The notes: generated by a model not told the origin, from the letters alone. A stretch of DNA of 64,000 nt from Niastella vici (GCF_002077945.1 NZ_LVYD01000001.1:124001-188000), one strand, 5' to 3'; numbered from the stretch's first letter, positions 1-9,494 are shown. A program made the numbers and translations.

Positions 1-1088
1 GCGAAAAGTATACGGTCCCGTTGTAAATCAGTCAGCTCACCTGATCTAACCCTTTTCAATATTTGCGAAAACAGCGATAAATATTCACTGTTATCCTTTG
101 AATCGAGCATGTCAATAATATTATTATCGCGATAAGTTGACATATAATGAGAAACTACCGGCTTGCCTGTACTCAAGTATTCAAGTATCTTATGCGAATT
201 TGAACCATCCCACATTTTACTTGTAGTTGTTTGCCAACAGACCCAAAACATATCAGCCATTTTTACTTCTTCGCTTAATACAGATGGGTGTACCGCTCCA
301 CGCAAAACAACATTTGGCTGAGATTGAAGAAATCTGACGAAATCAAACACCTCTGGTTTATCAAAAGCTACAAAGTTTCCCTTTATCTCATACTGCCCCC
401 AAAAAACGAATTGAGTATCGGGATGAGCAGAAATGACTTTTTTCATGGTATTTCTATCGGGCGCTTCCATTAAAAGATTGCCTACATAACCCACCGTTAT
501 TTTGCTTTTAGGATGAATTGTACCAGGTAACTGGTCCAATGCTTCCTGTGCAATCCTGGTAAAGTGCCGGTTTACACCATGATTAATAAAATGAGCCGTT
601 TTACAAGCAGGTTTTAATAATTCAACTATCGTATCTGAGACCCCTAAACAAACATCTGCCGTAAACGCCTCTTCGGGTAAATGATCATAATAGAAAAGGT
701 CAGCAGCAAAAAAGATATTTACCGAAGCTTTAAACCATTTCAGATTCAGAAAGCGGTAAGGATCGAAGCACCAGACTATATCGGGTCGCAGCCCAATTGC
801 TTTGGTCAGCAATTTCACCTGCGCTTTCAAAAGTAACCGGAAAATAGGATCAGGTAAGAAACGCTTTCCCCTGAAAACCGGCCGGTATTTTACAATATAT
901 AAAGACGGATGATCTTCTGAGGGAGAAATGGTTATTCCCTTGTTTTGCAGATCGGGTGGTTCTATAAAAAAAACCCTATTACCTCTTTCCGCCAGTTCAA
1001 GAGCATAATGATGCTTGGAAACACGCATTGTGCCCCATCGGTCAGAAGAAAGAAGATATACAACCTTATTATTGAATTGAAATCCCAC
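1..1088 (-). CDS. Glycosyltransferase (GT1/GT4-like), 3' end cut by window edge
   Basis: About 362 codons are open on the minus strand from a GTG at 1088 to the window edge; the C-terminus is missing. The protein opens with NNKVVYLLSSDRWGTMRVSKH, a Rossmann-type first strand followed by an R-x-S-K-H loop as in donor-binding GT-B enzymes, and near the visible end carries SNSHKILEYLSTGKPVVS, the nucleotide-sugar-binding E-x7-type region of GT4-like enzymes. It probably adds a sugar to the polysaccharide repeat at the inner membrane. The GTG start lies 3 nt after the stop of the upstream aminotransferase, so translation is probably coupled. The specific sugar cannot be read from sequence. The start is inferred because no ATG fits. 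Confidence 0.8.
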   Translation of the reverse strand, partial: MGFQFNNKVVYLLSSDRWGTMRVSKHHYALELAERGNRVFFIEPPDLQNKGITISPSEDHPSLYIVKYRPVFRGKRFLPDPIFRLLLKAQVKLLTKAIGLRPDIVWCFDPYRFLNLKWFKASVNIFFAADLFYYDHLPEEAFTADVCLGVSDTIVELLKPACKTAHFINHGVNRHFTRIAQEALDQLPGTIHPKSKITVGYVGNLLMEAPDRNTMKKVISAHPDTQFVFWGQYEIKGNFVAFDKPEVFDFVRFLQSQPNVVLRGAVHPSVLSEEVKMADMFWVCWQTTTSKMWDGSNSHKILEYLSTGKPVVSHYMSTYRDNNIIDMLDSKDNSEYLSLFSQILKRVRSGELTDLQRDRILF

Positions 1089-1091
1089 GAA

Positions 1092-2198
1092 TTATTTCTG
1101 ATAAAATTCTGCTACACATTGACTAACGTATTGAATTGCCTCTTTCGTTAATTCCGGATACATCGGTAAAGAAAGTATTTGATTTTGGTAACGGGCAGCA
1201 ATGGGAAAATCCTGCGGAGTGCCTGATAAATGCTTGTATGCCGGTAAAAAAGGGAGTGGTGTTGGATAATGTATAGCGGTTTCTATTCCTTTTTGCTTTA
1301 AAAATGCGGCCAGCTCATTACGGCGCTCGGCCAGTACTACATACAAATGGAATGTATGCCGCGAGCCATTGCGCACTTTAGGCGTTTTTATTGAAGGGAT
1401 ATTTTTTAAATATTCATCATACACAGCAGCATTGGCTATCCGCTGCTCGGTCCATTGACCAATATAAGGTAGCTTGGCATTTAAAATAGCAGCCTGCAAT
1501 CCATCGAGCCTGCTGTTAATTCCTTCGATTTGATGTTGATGCTTAACCAAAGCGCCATGATTGGCATACATCCGGCATTTTTCTGCCAGCTTATCATCAT
1601 TGGTTATAATTGCCCCGGCATCACCATAAGCCCCAAGATTTTTACCCGGGTAAAAACTTAGGGTGCCTGCAATGCCCCAGGTACCTGCATTGCGTTCTTT
1701 ATACTGAGAAAAATGTGATTGCGCACAATCTTCAATAAGATATAGCCCGTGTTTTTCACAAAGTCTGGTAATCGCTTCAATATCCACCATCTGCCCGTAT
1801 AAATGTACCGGGATGATTGCTTTGGTACGGGAAGTTATTTTTTCTTCAATCCGGTCCACATCGATGGTATAATAGTTTGGTTCAATATCAACAAACACCG
1901 GAATGGCCCCGGTTTGTCCGATGGTCTCAGATGTAGATATCCAACTGCATGCTGTTGTAATTACTTCATCTCCGGGCCCAACCCCCAGCATCTTCAATAA
2001 TATATATATTGCATCTGTGCCATTGGCGCACCCAATACAATGTTTAACATTGTATTTAGTGATAAAATTCTGTTCAAATGTTTTTACGTGATTTCCCCCA
2101 ATAAAAGCGGTTTCTGTTATAACCTGCTGAATGGCAGTATCTATTTGCTGCCTGATACTTTGATATTGGGTTTTCAGATCTACAAAGGGAATATTCAT
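1092..2198 (-). CDS. DegT/DnrJ/EryC1/StrS-family sugar aminotransferase (WbpE-like)
   Basis: PLP-dependent transamination of a keto-sugar nucleotide. The sequence has the family start NIPFVDLKTQYQSIR, a D-G-T-D-A-I substrate-site loop, EDCAQSHF for PLP, and SFYPGKNLGAYGDAGAI with the Schiff-base lysine. I chose the ATG at 2198: the open frame extends 19 codons upstream but would overlap the preceding gene, and family members begin at MNIPF. Next to a WbpB-like oxidoreductase and a WbpD-like acetyltransferase it should make the 3-amino group of a UDP-2-acetamido-3-amino sugar. A WecE/FdtB type dTDP-sugar substrate is the main alternative. Confidence 0.9.
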   Translation of the reverse strand: MNIPFVDLKTQYQSIRQQIDTAIQQVITETAFIGGNHVKTFEQNFITKYNVKHCIGCANGTDAIYILLKMLGVGPGDEVITTACSWISTSETIGQTGAIPVFVDIEPNYYTIDVDRIEEKITSRTKAIIPVHLYGQMVDIEAITRLCEKHGLYLIEDCAQSHFSQYKERNAGTWGIAGTLSFYPGKNLGAYGDAGAIITNDDKLAEKCRMYANHGALVKHQHQIEGINSRLDGLQAAILNAKLPYIGQWTEQRIANAAVYDEYLKNIPSIKTPKVRNGSRHTFHLYVVLAERRNELAAFLKQKGIETAIHYPTPLPFLPAYKHLSGTPQDFPIAARYQNQILSLPMYPELTKEAIQYVSQCVAEFYQK

Positions 2199-2208
2199 AA
2201 TATTAATT

Positions 2209-2688
2209 CTATTGTTTGGGATGCCTGCGCATAAGCCGTGCAGGGTTTCCGGCATATATGCCAGGTTCAGTTATATTTTTTGTAACTACCGAACCTGCAC
2301 CTATTACTACATGATCGCATATAGACACCGGTAATATAGTTGCATTTGAACCAACTGAAACATGATTGCCTATCACCGTACTTTTCCATTTACTTTTATC
2401 ACCTGCTGCGGGGCCTCCTTCAGAAAATAAATCATTTATGAACATGACCCCGTGCCCAATAAAACAATCATTGCCGATCGTAACCAATTCACATATAAAG
2501 GTGTGAGATTGCACCTTGGTACGATCTCCAATAGCAACATCCTTTTGTATTTCTGTAAATGGACCAATAAAACTATTATCTCCAACTTTACATCCATATA
2601 AATTTACCGGTTGTATCACCCGTACATCTTTTCCAAATACTACATCTTCCCGGATACCGTAATCATAAATCCTCGGTTTATTTTCCAT
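2209..2688 (-). CDS. Left-handed beta-helix (hexapeptide) sugar N-acetyltransferase (WbpD-like)
   Basis: 159 residues with repeated hexapeptides (GCKVGDNSFIGPF, VAIGDRTKVQSHTF, VTIGNDCFIGHG, VSVGSNATILP, VVIGAGSVV) and the terminal Y-A-G-N-P-A-R motif of the LbetaH acetyltransferases. It probably transfers acetyl from acetyl-CoA to the amino group made by the neighbouring aminotransferase. Length and the F-I-N-D-L-F insertion after the fourth coil fit the WbpD/FdtC group. It lies 10 nt upstream of the aminotransferase start, in the same operon. Confidence 0.9.
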   Translation of the reverse strand: MENKPRIYDYGIREDVVFGKDVRVIQPVNLYGCKVGDNSFIGPFTEIQKDVAIGDRTKVQSHTFICELVTIGNDCFIGHGVMFINDLFSEGGPAAGDKSKWKSTVIGNHVSVGSNATILPVSICDHVVIGAGSVVTKNITEPGIYAGNPARLMRRHPKQ

Positions 2689-2782
2689 TTCTAATTAAGT
2701 TGTAAGTTAATTCCATGTTAACAACCCTCATAAATTATAAATTACCTGCAAATTATCTAAGACAGGTTGTTATACACCTGAA

Positions 2783-3799
2783 TTACGATCCCATCGCCGT
2801 ATAAATCTTATCAATGATTTCTACTGTTTTTAGCCCTTCGAAGCCGTTGGTTGCAATTATGCCATTGCCAGTCAATACTTCTGACAGGTTCTTATAAACT
2901 TTATCATGATTAGACATAGATCCCATGTACTGGCCATAATTATTCGGCGGATTACCAGGCGGAAGATCTTTAATAACATATCCATCAATTTTTTGGTACT
3001 CAAGTTCATTCAGGTACTGCCCTCCGATCTTTATAGTGCCTTTTTCAGCAAAAATGGTAAGAGAACCTTCCATATTTTTCTCAAAACAATTAACGGTATA
3101 ATTAATGGTGCCTATTGCTCCATTGTAAAACTGCAGGGATACTACACCTGTATCCTCAAACTCAATAGTATTACTGTGATGAAAATTACCACCCATGGCA
3201 TGAACCGATTTTACGTCACCAATCAACCAGTATAACAAATCAATAAAATGGCTAAATTGAGTAAATAGCGTTCCACCGTCCAGTTTTTTGGTTCCCTTCC
3301 AGGAATTCAAATAATAGGCTTCATTTCTATTCCAGAAGCAATTTAACTGTATACTGTATATCTTTCCCAGCCTTTCTTCCTCTATCAGCTTTTTCACTGC
3401 AGCAACGGGCGGATTGAACCTATTTTGTTTAACGATGAATAATCGCCTGTTAGCTCTTTCAGCTGCGTTGATCATTTCACCGCAATCATGCACATTCAAT
3501 GCCATTGGCTTTTCACATAATACATGAAAGCCGGCCTTAAGTGCTTTTATACTATGTTCCGCGTGTAATCCATTGGGTGAACAAATTGATACAACATCTA
3601 CTTCCGGATGGCTTTTCAATAATTCATCAACATTATCATAAGGAGAGGCGCCATACTTTTGCGCTAGTTCATTAGCCTTCTCTTTTACAATATCACAAAC
3701 GGCTACTAAAACACCGTTATTTTGAATATGCTCTGCATGCCGTTGAGCAATACGACCACAACCAATTATTGCAAAGTTGATTTTCCTACCAACAATCAT
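2783..3799 (-). CDS. Gfo/Idh/MocA-family NAD-dependent sugar oxidoreductase (WbpB-like)
   Basis: 338 residues. N-terminal Rossmann domain with I-I-G-C-G-R-I-A-Q-R-H at about residues 11-21, then the family signature CEKPMALN near residue 96, whose lysine binds the cofactor/substrate, and the C-terminal GFO_IDH_MocA sheet domain. In the WbpA-B-E-D pathway the enzyme oxidises C3 of UDP-GlcNAcA before transamination; the neighbours here fit that step. No WbpA-type 6-dehydrogenase is visible in the window, so the substrate is inferred. A 94-nt gap separates it from the acetyltransferase. Confidence 0.88.
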   Translation of the reverse strand: MIVGRKINFAIIGCGRIAQRHAEHIQNNGVLVAVCDIVKEKANELAQKYGASPYDNVDELLKSHPEVDVVSICSPNGLHAEHSIKALKAGFHVLCEKPMALNVHDCGEMINAAERANRRLFIVKQNRFNPPVAAVKKLIEEERLGKIYSIQLNCFWNRNEAYYLNSWKGTKKLDGGTLFTQFSHFIDLLYWLIGDVKSVHAMGGNFHHSNTIEFEDTGVVSLQFYNGAIGTINYTVNCFEKNMEGSLTIFAEKGTIKIGGQYLNELEYQKIDGYVIKDLPPGNPPNNYGQYMGSMSNHDKVYKNLSEVLTGNGIIATNGFEGLKTVEIIDKIYTAMGS

Positions 3800-3809
3800 T
3801 TTGTAAAAT

Positions 3810-4892
3810 TTAAATGAAATAACGCTTTAGTTTCAAAAATCTCTTTTCAAATAAAAAAAATGAAATAACAGATATAAGTATAGTGAAAACGAAAAGGATC
3901 ACAAAGTGAGGCAGATACATATTATACTGCAACTTGGGAACAAGTTTACATAATTCCTCTAATTTTTTTATGGGGAAATATTGAAAATATATCTCCTGCA
4001 CAAAAGGATGAAATAAATAAATTCCGTAAGAGATCTTTCCCATAAATGCAATTGCAGGATGTTCCAAAAAGCGCTTAACATGGCCTGAATATCCTATTAT
4101 AATAGCATAACCTATTGTTATAATACCAATAAACGTGCAAACCAATCTTAAAAACAGATCAGTCCAAAATGCCTCTTGCTGTACAGTAAGGAAAATAGTT
4201 ATGGCAATCAGCGAAAACAACAAAACCGGTACTATTTTTAATGAAAAGAACTTACTTGTCTTAATATAATGATGAACCTTAAAATACGCCAATAATGCGC
4301 CCCCGAACAATGCATCAAAAGCCGATAACGGAAAGCGTGAAGACCATTTATTGGGGTAACTCTCAAATACTGAACTATTTATTGAGATAAATCTCCACGC
4401 AAAGGCAATTACAATTGCACCAATAAAAATCTTTAAAAAAAACTCTTTTGGAACAAAAACTATGATGAAGGGAAAGATCAAATAAAATTGTTCTTCCACG
4501 CATAAAGACCAAATGTGTTGAAATTCAAGAGGTACACGATTAATATTTATACACTCTAAAATATTAGTAGTATAGGTAGCATTCCATAAAAAGATTTGAC
4601 CGGAGGTGAAAAATACGCTGTAGAGAATAATTACAACAAAATAAAGTGGGAATATGCGCAACGAACGCCTGATAAAGAAATTTTTGATGATTATTTCTTT
4701 GGCTACAGGCGTTGCTTTTTGCTCTAATAAAATTTCACCTAACAAAAAACCACTTAAAACGAAGAATAAGTTAACCCCTATAGTACCGCACTTCGTGTAT
4801 TTAAATACTCCATAAGGCAGCCAATGTTCCAGTAGAACAAGAAAAATAAAAACAAACCTGAAACCATCTAACTGGGTGTAAACTTTTCGCAT
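3810..4892 (-). CDS. Acyltransferase-3 family integral membrane O-acyltransferase
   Basis: 360 residues with about ten hydrophobic segments. The start (QLDGFRFVFIFLVLLEHW) matches the family's first helix with the conserved R and H, and VNLFFVLSGFLLGEILL and CVEEQFYLIFPF are the standard Acyl_transf_3 motifs. It should O-acetylate a lipid-linked or nascent glycan at the membrane. It lies 11 nt downstream of the HisF-like gene and 10 nt upstream of the oxidoreductase, so it is part of the capsule operon. The acyl donor and acceptor cannot be inferred. Confidence 0.9.
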   Translation of the reverse strand: MRKVYTQLDGFRFVFIFLVLLEHWLPYGVFKYTKCGTIGVNLFFVLSGFLLGEILLEQKATPVAKEIIIKNFFIRRSLRIFPLYFVVIILYSVFFTSGQIFLWNATYTTNILECININRVPLEFQHIWSLCVEEQFYLIFPFIIVFVPKEFFLKIFIGAIVIAFAWRFISINSSVFESYPNKWSSRFPLSAFDALFGGALLAYFKVHHYIKTSKFFSLKIVPVLLFSLIAITIFLTVQQEAFWTDLFLRLVCTFIGIITIGYAIIIGYSGHVKRFLEHPAIAFMGKISYGIYLFHPFVQEIYFQYFPIKKLEELCKLVPKLQYNMYLPHFVILFVFTILISVISFFLFEKRFLKLKRYFI

Positions 4893-4903
4893 AATTTTCT
4901 ATT

Positions 4904-5668
4904 TCAATTATTCCCCATTCGAATATTATCCCCAGTAGGAAAGGTAATAAGCACACCCATTCCTTTCTTCTGATATACAAACATGCTTCCAGCAGCAACG
5001 GCCGAGGCTCCCCCATCAATTACCGCCTTCTTAAAATCATCTATATTTCCAGCTCCACCACAGGCCACCACCGGAATATTCACCGCATCGCTTACCATTT
5101 TAATAAGGGGGATATCATATCCACCCCAGGTACCGTCTTTGTGTATAGCCTGTAAAAATATTTCACCTGCTCCTGCAGACTCAACCTGGCGGGCGTATAC
5201 CTCAGGAGAAAGATTGGTATTCTGGGTTCCGCCTAATGTAAATACCTTATACTTTCTCAACCAATTTGGCCTAACGTCCATACTAACTACTACAGCCTGG
5301 CTCCCATAAACTCTGGCAATTGCCCCAAGCAGATCAGGATTCCTGACTGCTGCCGAATTAATAATTACTTTCTCAAATCCTGCATCAAACACTTTGCAGG
5401 CATCATCAAAACTCCTGATACCACCGCCATACGCCATGGGCATAAATGCTTCACCGGCTATTTCTGCAATTTTTTTATAATTAATCGGCTTATTGTCCCG
5501 GGATACAGTAATGTCGACCAATACCAATTCATCGGCTTCTTTTTCATTAAATATCTTTACTGTATTAATTGGATCACCCACATATGCAGGATCTTTAAAA
5601 CCAACAGTTTTATAAAGCCCCTCATTCATTAACAACAGTGCCGGTATAATGCGTATGCGTTTGCTCAT
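4904..5668 (-). CDS. hisF: HisF-like cyclase subunit of an N-acetyl-sugar amidation complex
   Basis: 254-residue (beta/alpha)8 protein clearly related to imidazole glycerol phosphate synthase HisF (YGGGIRS, VSMDVR, VACGGAGNIDDF). The first-strand catalytic aspartate of histidine-pathway HisF (IPCLDV) is absent: the sequence reads IPALLLMNEG. This fits the specialised HisF copies in O-antigen loci, which pass ammonia from HisH to a WbpG/WbuX-type amidotransferase to make acetamidino sugars. Its start overlaps the HisH stop by 4 nt, and no other his genes are near. Confidence 0.88.
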   Translation of the reverse strand: MSKRIRIIPALLLMNEGLYKTVGFKDPAYVGDPINTVKIFNEKEADELVLVDITVSRDNKPINYKKIAEIAGEAFMPMAYGGGIRSFDDACKVFDAGFEKVIINSAAVRNPDLLGAIARVYGSQAVVVSMDVRPNWLRKYKVFTLGGTQNTNLSPEVYARQVESAGAGEIFLQAIHKDGTWGGYDIPLIKMVSDAVNIPVVACGGAGNIDDFKKAVIDGGASAVAAGSMFVYQKKGMGVLITFPTGDNIRMGNN

Positions 5669-6282
5669 TTTTGTAATCGTGCAAAATTTTCAAGTAGTTT
5701 CATTCCAAACTTATGGCTTTTTTCAGGGTGGAACTGAACCCCATAAATGTTTTCTCTTTGAAATGCACAGGCAAACTCATAACCGTAAGTGCTTTGACCG
5801 GTTACGAATGAAGCATTATCAAATTTGAAATGAAAGGTGTGTACAAAATAATAACGCGGATTAACAGGAAGGTCCTGCCAGATTGGAGACTCCTGCACAA
5901 TGGCAAGATCGGTCCAACCCATATGGGGAACTTTCAGGGATCCATTCCCATTAATATTAAATCTTATAGTATCAGCTGGTAACCAGCCCAAACCATTTTC
6001 TACTCCCTCCTCACTTTTTCTTGTCATTAACTGGGCTCCCAAACAAATACCAAGTATTGTTTTTTTATTCTCTAAAACCAACTGATTCAACAGGCCAGTC
6101 AAACCACTTTGATTCAAATTTTGCATGCCCTTATCAAAATGACCTACACCTGGTAAAATGAGTTTATCAGCATTTTGAAGCTCCTGAGGATCATTTGTTA
6201 TAATGGCCTCTATCCCGAGCCTCTTATGCATATTTAAAATGGAAGTAAGGTTTCCTAGTCCGTAGTTAATAATGGCGATCAT
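5665..6282 (-). CDS. hisH: HisH-like glutamine amidotransferase for sugar amidation
   Basis: 205-residue class-I glutaminase: YGLGNLTSI at the N-terminus, LILPGVGHFDKGM, the nucleophile in G-I-C80-L-G-A-Q, and the catalytic His-Glu in VQFHPEKSH near residue 187. It hydrolyses glutamine and feeds ammonia to the HisF-like partner. It overlaps both neighbours by 4 nt (HisF-like downstream, amidotransferase upstream), which suggests a co-translated three-protein complex. Genomic context argues against a role in histidine biosynthesis. Confidence 0.9.
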   Translation of the reverse strand: MIAIINYGLGNLTSILNMHKRLGIEAIITNDPQELQNADKLILPGVGHFDKGMQNLNQSGLTGLLNQLVLENKKTILGICLGAQLMTRKSEEGVENGLGWLPADTIRFNINGNGSLKVPHMGWTDLAIVQESPIWQDLPVNPRYYFVHTFHFKFDNASFVTGQSTYGYEFACAFQRENIYGVQFHPEKSHKFGMKLLENFARLQK

Positions 6283-7424
6283 TTCTTTACAGGAAAAAGC
6301 TTTCTATAAATTGTTTTAACCGGCTTCAACAAAGGATATCTCTGATCTATTGGCATTTCATAATCATAGTCATAATGACTATGCGGCGGCAGTTTCATCA
6401 AAGCATCAAACTCATCTCTGGTAAATCCCAGCTTTTTAAGCACAAATTCAAAATCTATTTTCAACTGACCGGGATCGTAAATTGGTTTCATTAATTCTTC
6501 AAGCGCTTCCTCTTTCGTAATCTGACCTCCAAAAATCAGGTCCGACAAATGCGCCTTACGTTTATCAATACTGAACTTTGTAGGTAAAATATAACCCTGA
6601 TAAAAACGGGTCCAAATTGACTCATAATGCTTGCCACCGTAATCACGCCATCCGAGTTCCTGCTGAATCAATTCCTTAACCTGCTTTTTATTATATTCAG
6701 TATAATTCAAAATTGAAACTGACTTTACCCCCAACATTTGTTGGTAGTACCTTTTAACTTTTGCATCCATGAATGGAAAAGTCTTTAAAGGAACTGTACC
6801 AAATTGTTTGTGGATAGATTTGATATTAATATGATCCGACTTTGGATGAATCCAACTTTTAGGCAATGTTTGCTCGGTATGAACATTAGTACCGCTCAAT
6901 ATATACTTTATTTTTCTTTCACCAGCCAGGCGGTATAACGTCGCAAATATTGCATGATCTGTAATCGCTTCGATATCAACTACCGATGCTTTTAAATAAG
7001 CGATTTGCAGGTCTTTAAATTCATCCCAGTTTATTACATACGTAAAAAGGTCAAATCCCAGGCGGTTCACAATATTTTCTATGTTTTGAACTGCCAGCTC
7101 CGAATTCCACCCATTATCAAAATGAACAGCAAGGGGCCGTAAACCAAGTTGTTTCGCAAGCCATGCTATATAAGTACTATCAACTCCTCCACTTAAGCCC
7201 ATTATACAATCGTAGGGTTGCCCCTGTCCGGCTTTCTTTATTATGCCGGCAATTTCTTCCAGTTTTATACGTCCTTTCTCACCTTTCACTACAGCCTCTT
7301 TTTCCGCTAAGCGATACTCATGGCAGTAATTGCAAATTCCTATATCATCAAATGTAATGTCAGGGTCTGCAATTGTATCCATTACAGACACTGCACATTG
7401 CCTGTATACCTTCTCATTACTCAT
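6279..7424 (-). CDS. N-acetyl sugar amidotransferase (WbpG/WbuX type), copy 1
   Basis: 381 residues: a short N-terminal metal-binding-like segment, a PP-loop ATP pyrophosphatase domain with GLSGGVDSTY near residues 79-88, and AVHFDNGWNSELAV. Homologues use ammonia from HisH/HisF to convert a sugar acetamido group to acetamidino. The N-terminal Cys set is incomplete: C10, C31 and C34 are present but the position expected for the second Cys reads Ser13 (QCAVSVMDT). It overlaps hisH by 4 nt, and its ATG shares one base with the stop of the upstream GT4 gene. A close paralogue lies at 12413-13558. Confidence 0.9.
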   Translation of the reverse strand: MSNEKVYRQCAVSVMDTIADPDITFDDIGICNYCHEYRLAEKEAVVKGEKGRIKLEEIAGIIKKAGQGQPYDCIMGLSGGVDSTYIAWLAKQLGLRPLAVHFDNGWNSELAVQNIENIVNRLGFDLFTYVINWDEFKDLQIAYLKASVVDIEAITDHAIFATLYRLAGERKIKYILSGTNVHTEQTLPKSWIHPKSDHINIKSIHKQFGTVPLKTFPFMDAKVKRYYQQMLGVKSVSILNYTEYNKKQVKELIQQELGWRDYGGKHYESIWTRFYQGYILPTKFSIDKRKAHLSDLIFGGQITKEEALEELMKPIYDPGQLKIDFEFVLKKLGFTRDEFDALMKLPPHSHYDYDYEMPIDQRYPLLKPVKTIYRKLFPVKK

Positions 7425-8698
7425 TAACTACGAATTATTTGATTGTATATTGTGTTCATGCGCTTAATAAAAGCCTCCTGACCAAATTCACTAATAGCAT
7501 ACTCGCTGATCAACTTCGGATTGTATTCTTCTCTACTTTCAATCATTTGCATCATGGCCTTAAAAAGATCCTCATCTTCATTGTCCCTGCTTACTAAAAG
7601 TCCGGTTACTTCATTTACAAAACCTTCAGGCCCCCCACATCGGGTACTTATCACCGGCTTACCTAATAACATTGCTTCAATTAAAACAACACCAAATGTT
7701 TCATAAGAACTTGACAACACAAAACAATCAGCGTTCCTAATGGCATCGAAAACCTGTTCCCTGTTTAATTGTCCAAGCAGTTTGATCTCTGGCTCTAATC
7801 CAAGTAAACTTATTTGCCTTTTTAGATCTTCCTGCAACACGCCTCTGCCTCCAATCCATAATTTTATAGCCTTATCAGGATAATTTAGCCTGAGTTTCTT
7901 AAAAGCATCAATCAATAAACGGTGGTTTTTTTTAGGATGCAGTTCGGCAATGTTTACAAAAACAAACTCATTATTCTCCTTTTTGATATCAGGAACATAT
8001 TGCTTTTTTTCCAAATAAGGATCAATTACATTCGGCAAGCAGGAAAATGATATCCCGGAAAAAAGATTTTCCAATAAGTTACAAAAAGGCTGGCTTACAG
8101 CATAATTGCTATTACTATTTTTATACGCCGCTTTTATATATTTTAAAAGCGACGGACTGGTAATCGTATTCCTTGCAAAAGCTGTACTATGTTCTGTAAC
8201 AATATAAGTAATGCCATAATTCTTTTTTATTCTTTCCGCTAACATAGCGGCATATACAGCATTATGAGCATGAATAATTTCGGGAGTACCGTTCTCTTTT
8301 ATATATGCCTGGTAAGCAATCATGCCCGCTTTTAACCATCCTGATCTGTTGTTAACATCTGACGGCGGCAAATAGTAAAATCCGTCTATTCTATAGATAG
8401 AAATGCCCTTTTTATTTTCAACCGTTATAAATTCTTTCAGTTTAAATAGCTTTCTATATCCCAGCAACAACACCTGTTTAAAGGTAAAGTCGTCAGTTTC
8501 ATTATTTGCCTTCTTTTTAAGACTCTTTAAAAGCAACGACTTTATCAACATAGGAATTGAAAAAGTTTGCTTTATAGAAATGACCCCCACCTTATGCCCT
8601 GCCTCTCTAAGTATAGATGCCTGATGATATTGAAAAATGCCAGCCACCGGATTGGCATCAGGCACAAACTCTTCTGAAGGGATAATAAGAACGTGCAT
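7424..8698 (-). CDS. GT4-family glycosyltransferase
   Basis: 424 residues, GT-B fold. The N-terminal acceptor domain begins MHVLIIPSEEF, and E-I-I-H-A-H-N and VTEHSTAFAR are typical of GT4. The C-terminal donor domain has FVNIAELHPKKNH, the K-N-H loop, and the EX7E region SSSYETFGVVLIEAMLLG. It is a cytoplasmic-face retaining sugar transferase of the repeat unit. One-base overlaps with both neighbours (stop/start TAATG type) show tight operon packing. The donor sugar is unknown. Confidence 0.92.
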   Translation of the reverse strand: MHVLIIPSEEFVPDANPVAGIFQYHQASILREAGHKVGVISIKQTFSIPMLIKSLLLKSLKKKANNETDDFTFKQVLLLGYRKLFKLKEFITVENKKGISIYRIDGFYYLPPSDVNNRSGWLKAGMIAYQAYIKENGTPEIIHAHNAVYAAMLAERIKKNYGITYIVTEHSTAFARNTITSPSLLKYIKAAYKNSNSNYAVSQPFCNLLENLFSGISFSCLPNVIDPYLEKKQYVPDIKKENNEFVFVNIAELHPKKNHRLLIDAFKKLRLNYPDKAIKLWIGGRGVLQEDLKRQISLLGLEPEIKLLGQLNREQVFDAIRNADCFVLSSSYETFGVVLIEAMLLGKPVISTRCGGPEGFVNEVTGLLVSRDNEDEDLFKAMMQMIESREEYNPKLISEYAISEFGQEAFIKRMNTIYNQIIRS

Positions 8699-9483
8699 TA
8701 CTTGATAGCCTTACAAATCATAAATTCCTGTGCCGGTGATTCCTTGAGCACGGAAGTAAGCAGCAACTCTATAGGATATACTGCGGGCCATAAAATAGCG
8801 TTCAGCAATTTAGATTTTGCCGAAAGCCTTGTTAACAGATGCCACAGTCTGGGATAAAATTTTGTTTGCGCATCAACTGGATCGTTCATTAATACGTAAT
8901 TAGGAAGTCTATCCAGAATTTCAAAACCATTCCTATGTAATGCATCTTTGTATTCCTGTAAAGTTCTGCACCGCTGATGGGTTATATTGTACTGACCTTC
9001 ACGAATAAAATTGTCAGAAAAAATAAATATTCCATCTTTCTTCAACAATCGGTGAATATTCGAAAGCGCAATATCCAGCGCCTTATCGTCTACAATATGA
9101 TACAATACGGAAGCAGCGCTGCAACAACTGAAAGTATTCTCAGGTAAATTTACTTTGCTACTGCCAATATCAAATTCCAAAAACGAATATTCAGGATACT
9201 GGACCTTTAGATTCTTAACAGCCGTAGCTGATATATCTATTCCGGTCAGGTCTTTACCCAACGACTTCCATATGTTTACAACAAAGCCAGTGCCCGGACC
9301 AATATCCAACACTTTATTGTTTTGAAACATTGAACTATATTTCCTGAAAAGTCTGAACAATATTTTCCTGGTAACTTTGTAACTCCACTTGTTATAATTC
9401 ATTCCAAGGGATATATCACCAACGCCTACTAAGTCATATTGATTCGACAAACGTTCATCCCAGTACTTTCTGGCGTCAAACAT
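8698..9483 (-). CDS. Class I SAM-dependent methyltransferase
   Basis: 261 residues with the SAM-binding motif I VLDIGPGTGFVV around residues 60-71, motif II GIDISATAV, and a post-motif SAASVLYHIVDD like Methyltransf_11/23 proteins. It probably methylates a sugar or a lipid-linked intermediate of the glycan. A terminal O-methyl or phosphomethyl cap made by such enzymes is a known chain-length signal in Wzm/Wzt systems, but nothing here shows this is the capping enzyme. Confidence 0.85.
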   Translation of the reverse strand: MFDARKYWDERLSNQYDLVGVGDISLGMNYNKWSYKVTRKILFRLFRKYSSMFQNNKVLDIGPGTGFVVNIWKSLGKDLTGIDISATAVKNLKVQYPEYSFLEFDIGSSKVNLPENTFSCCSAASVLYHIVDDKALDIALSNIHRLLKKDGIFIFSDNFIREGQYNITHQRCRTLQEYKDALHRNGFEILDRLPNYVLMNDPVDAQTKFYPRLWHLLTRLSAKSKLLNAILWPAVYPIELLLTSVLKESPAQEFMICKAIK

Positions 9484-9494
9484 TATTGATGATT

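Noticed and set aside
4801-5019. 72-codon minus-strand frame across the hisF/acyltransferase junction
   Set aside because: Lies in another frame over two well-supported genes; a shadow.
4904-6282. Histidine biosynthesis hisH-hisF
   Set aside because: No other his genes, HisF lacks the first-strand catalytic Asp, and the pair is fused by overlap to an N-acetyl sugar amidotransferase in a glycan cluster.
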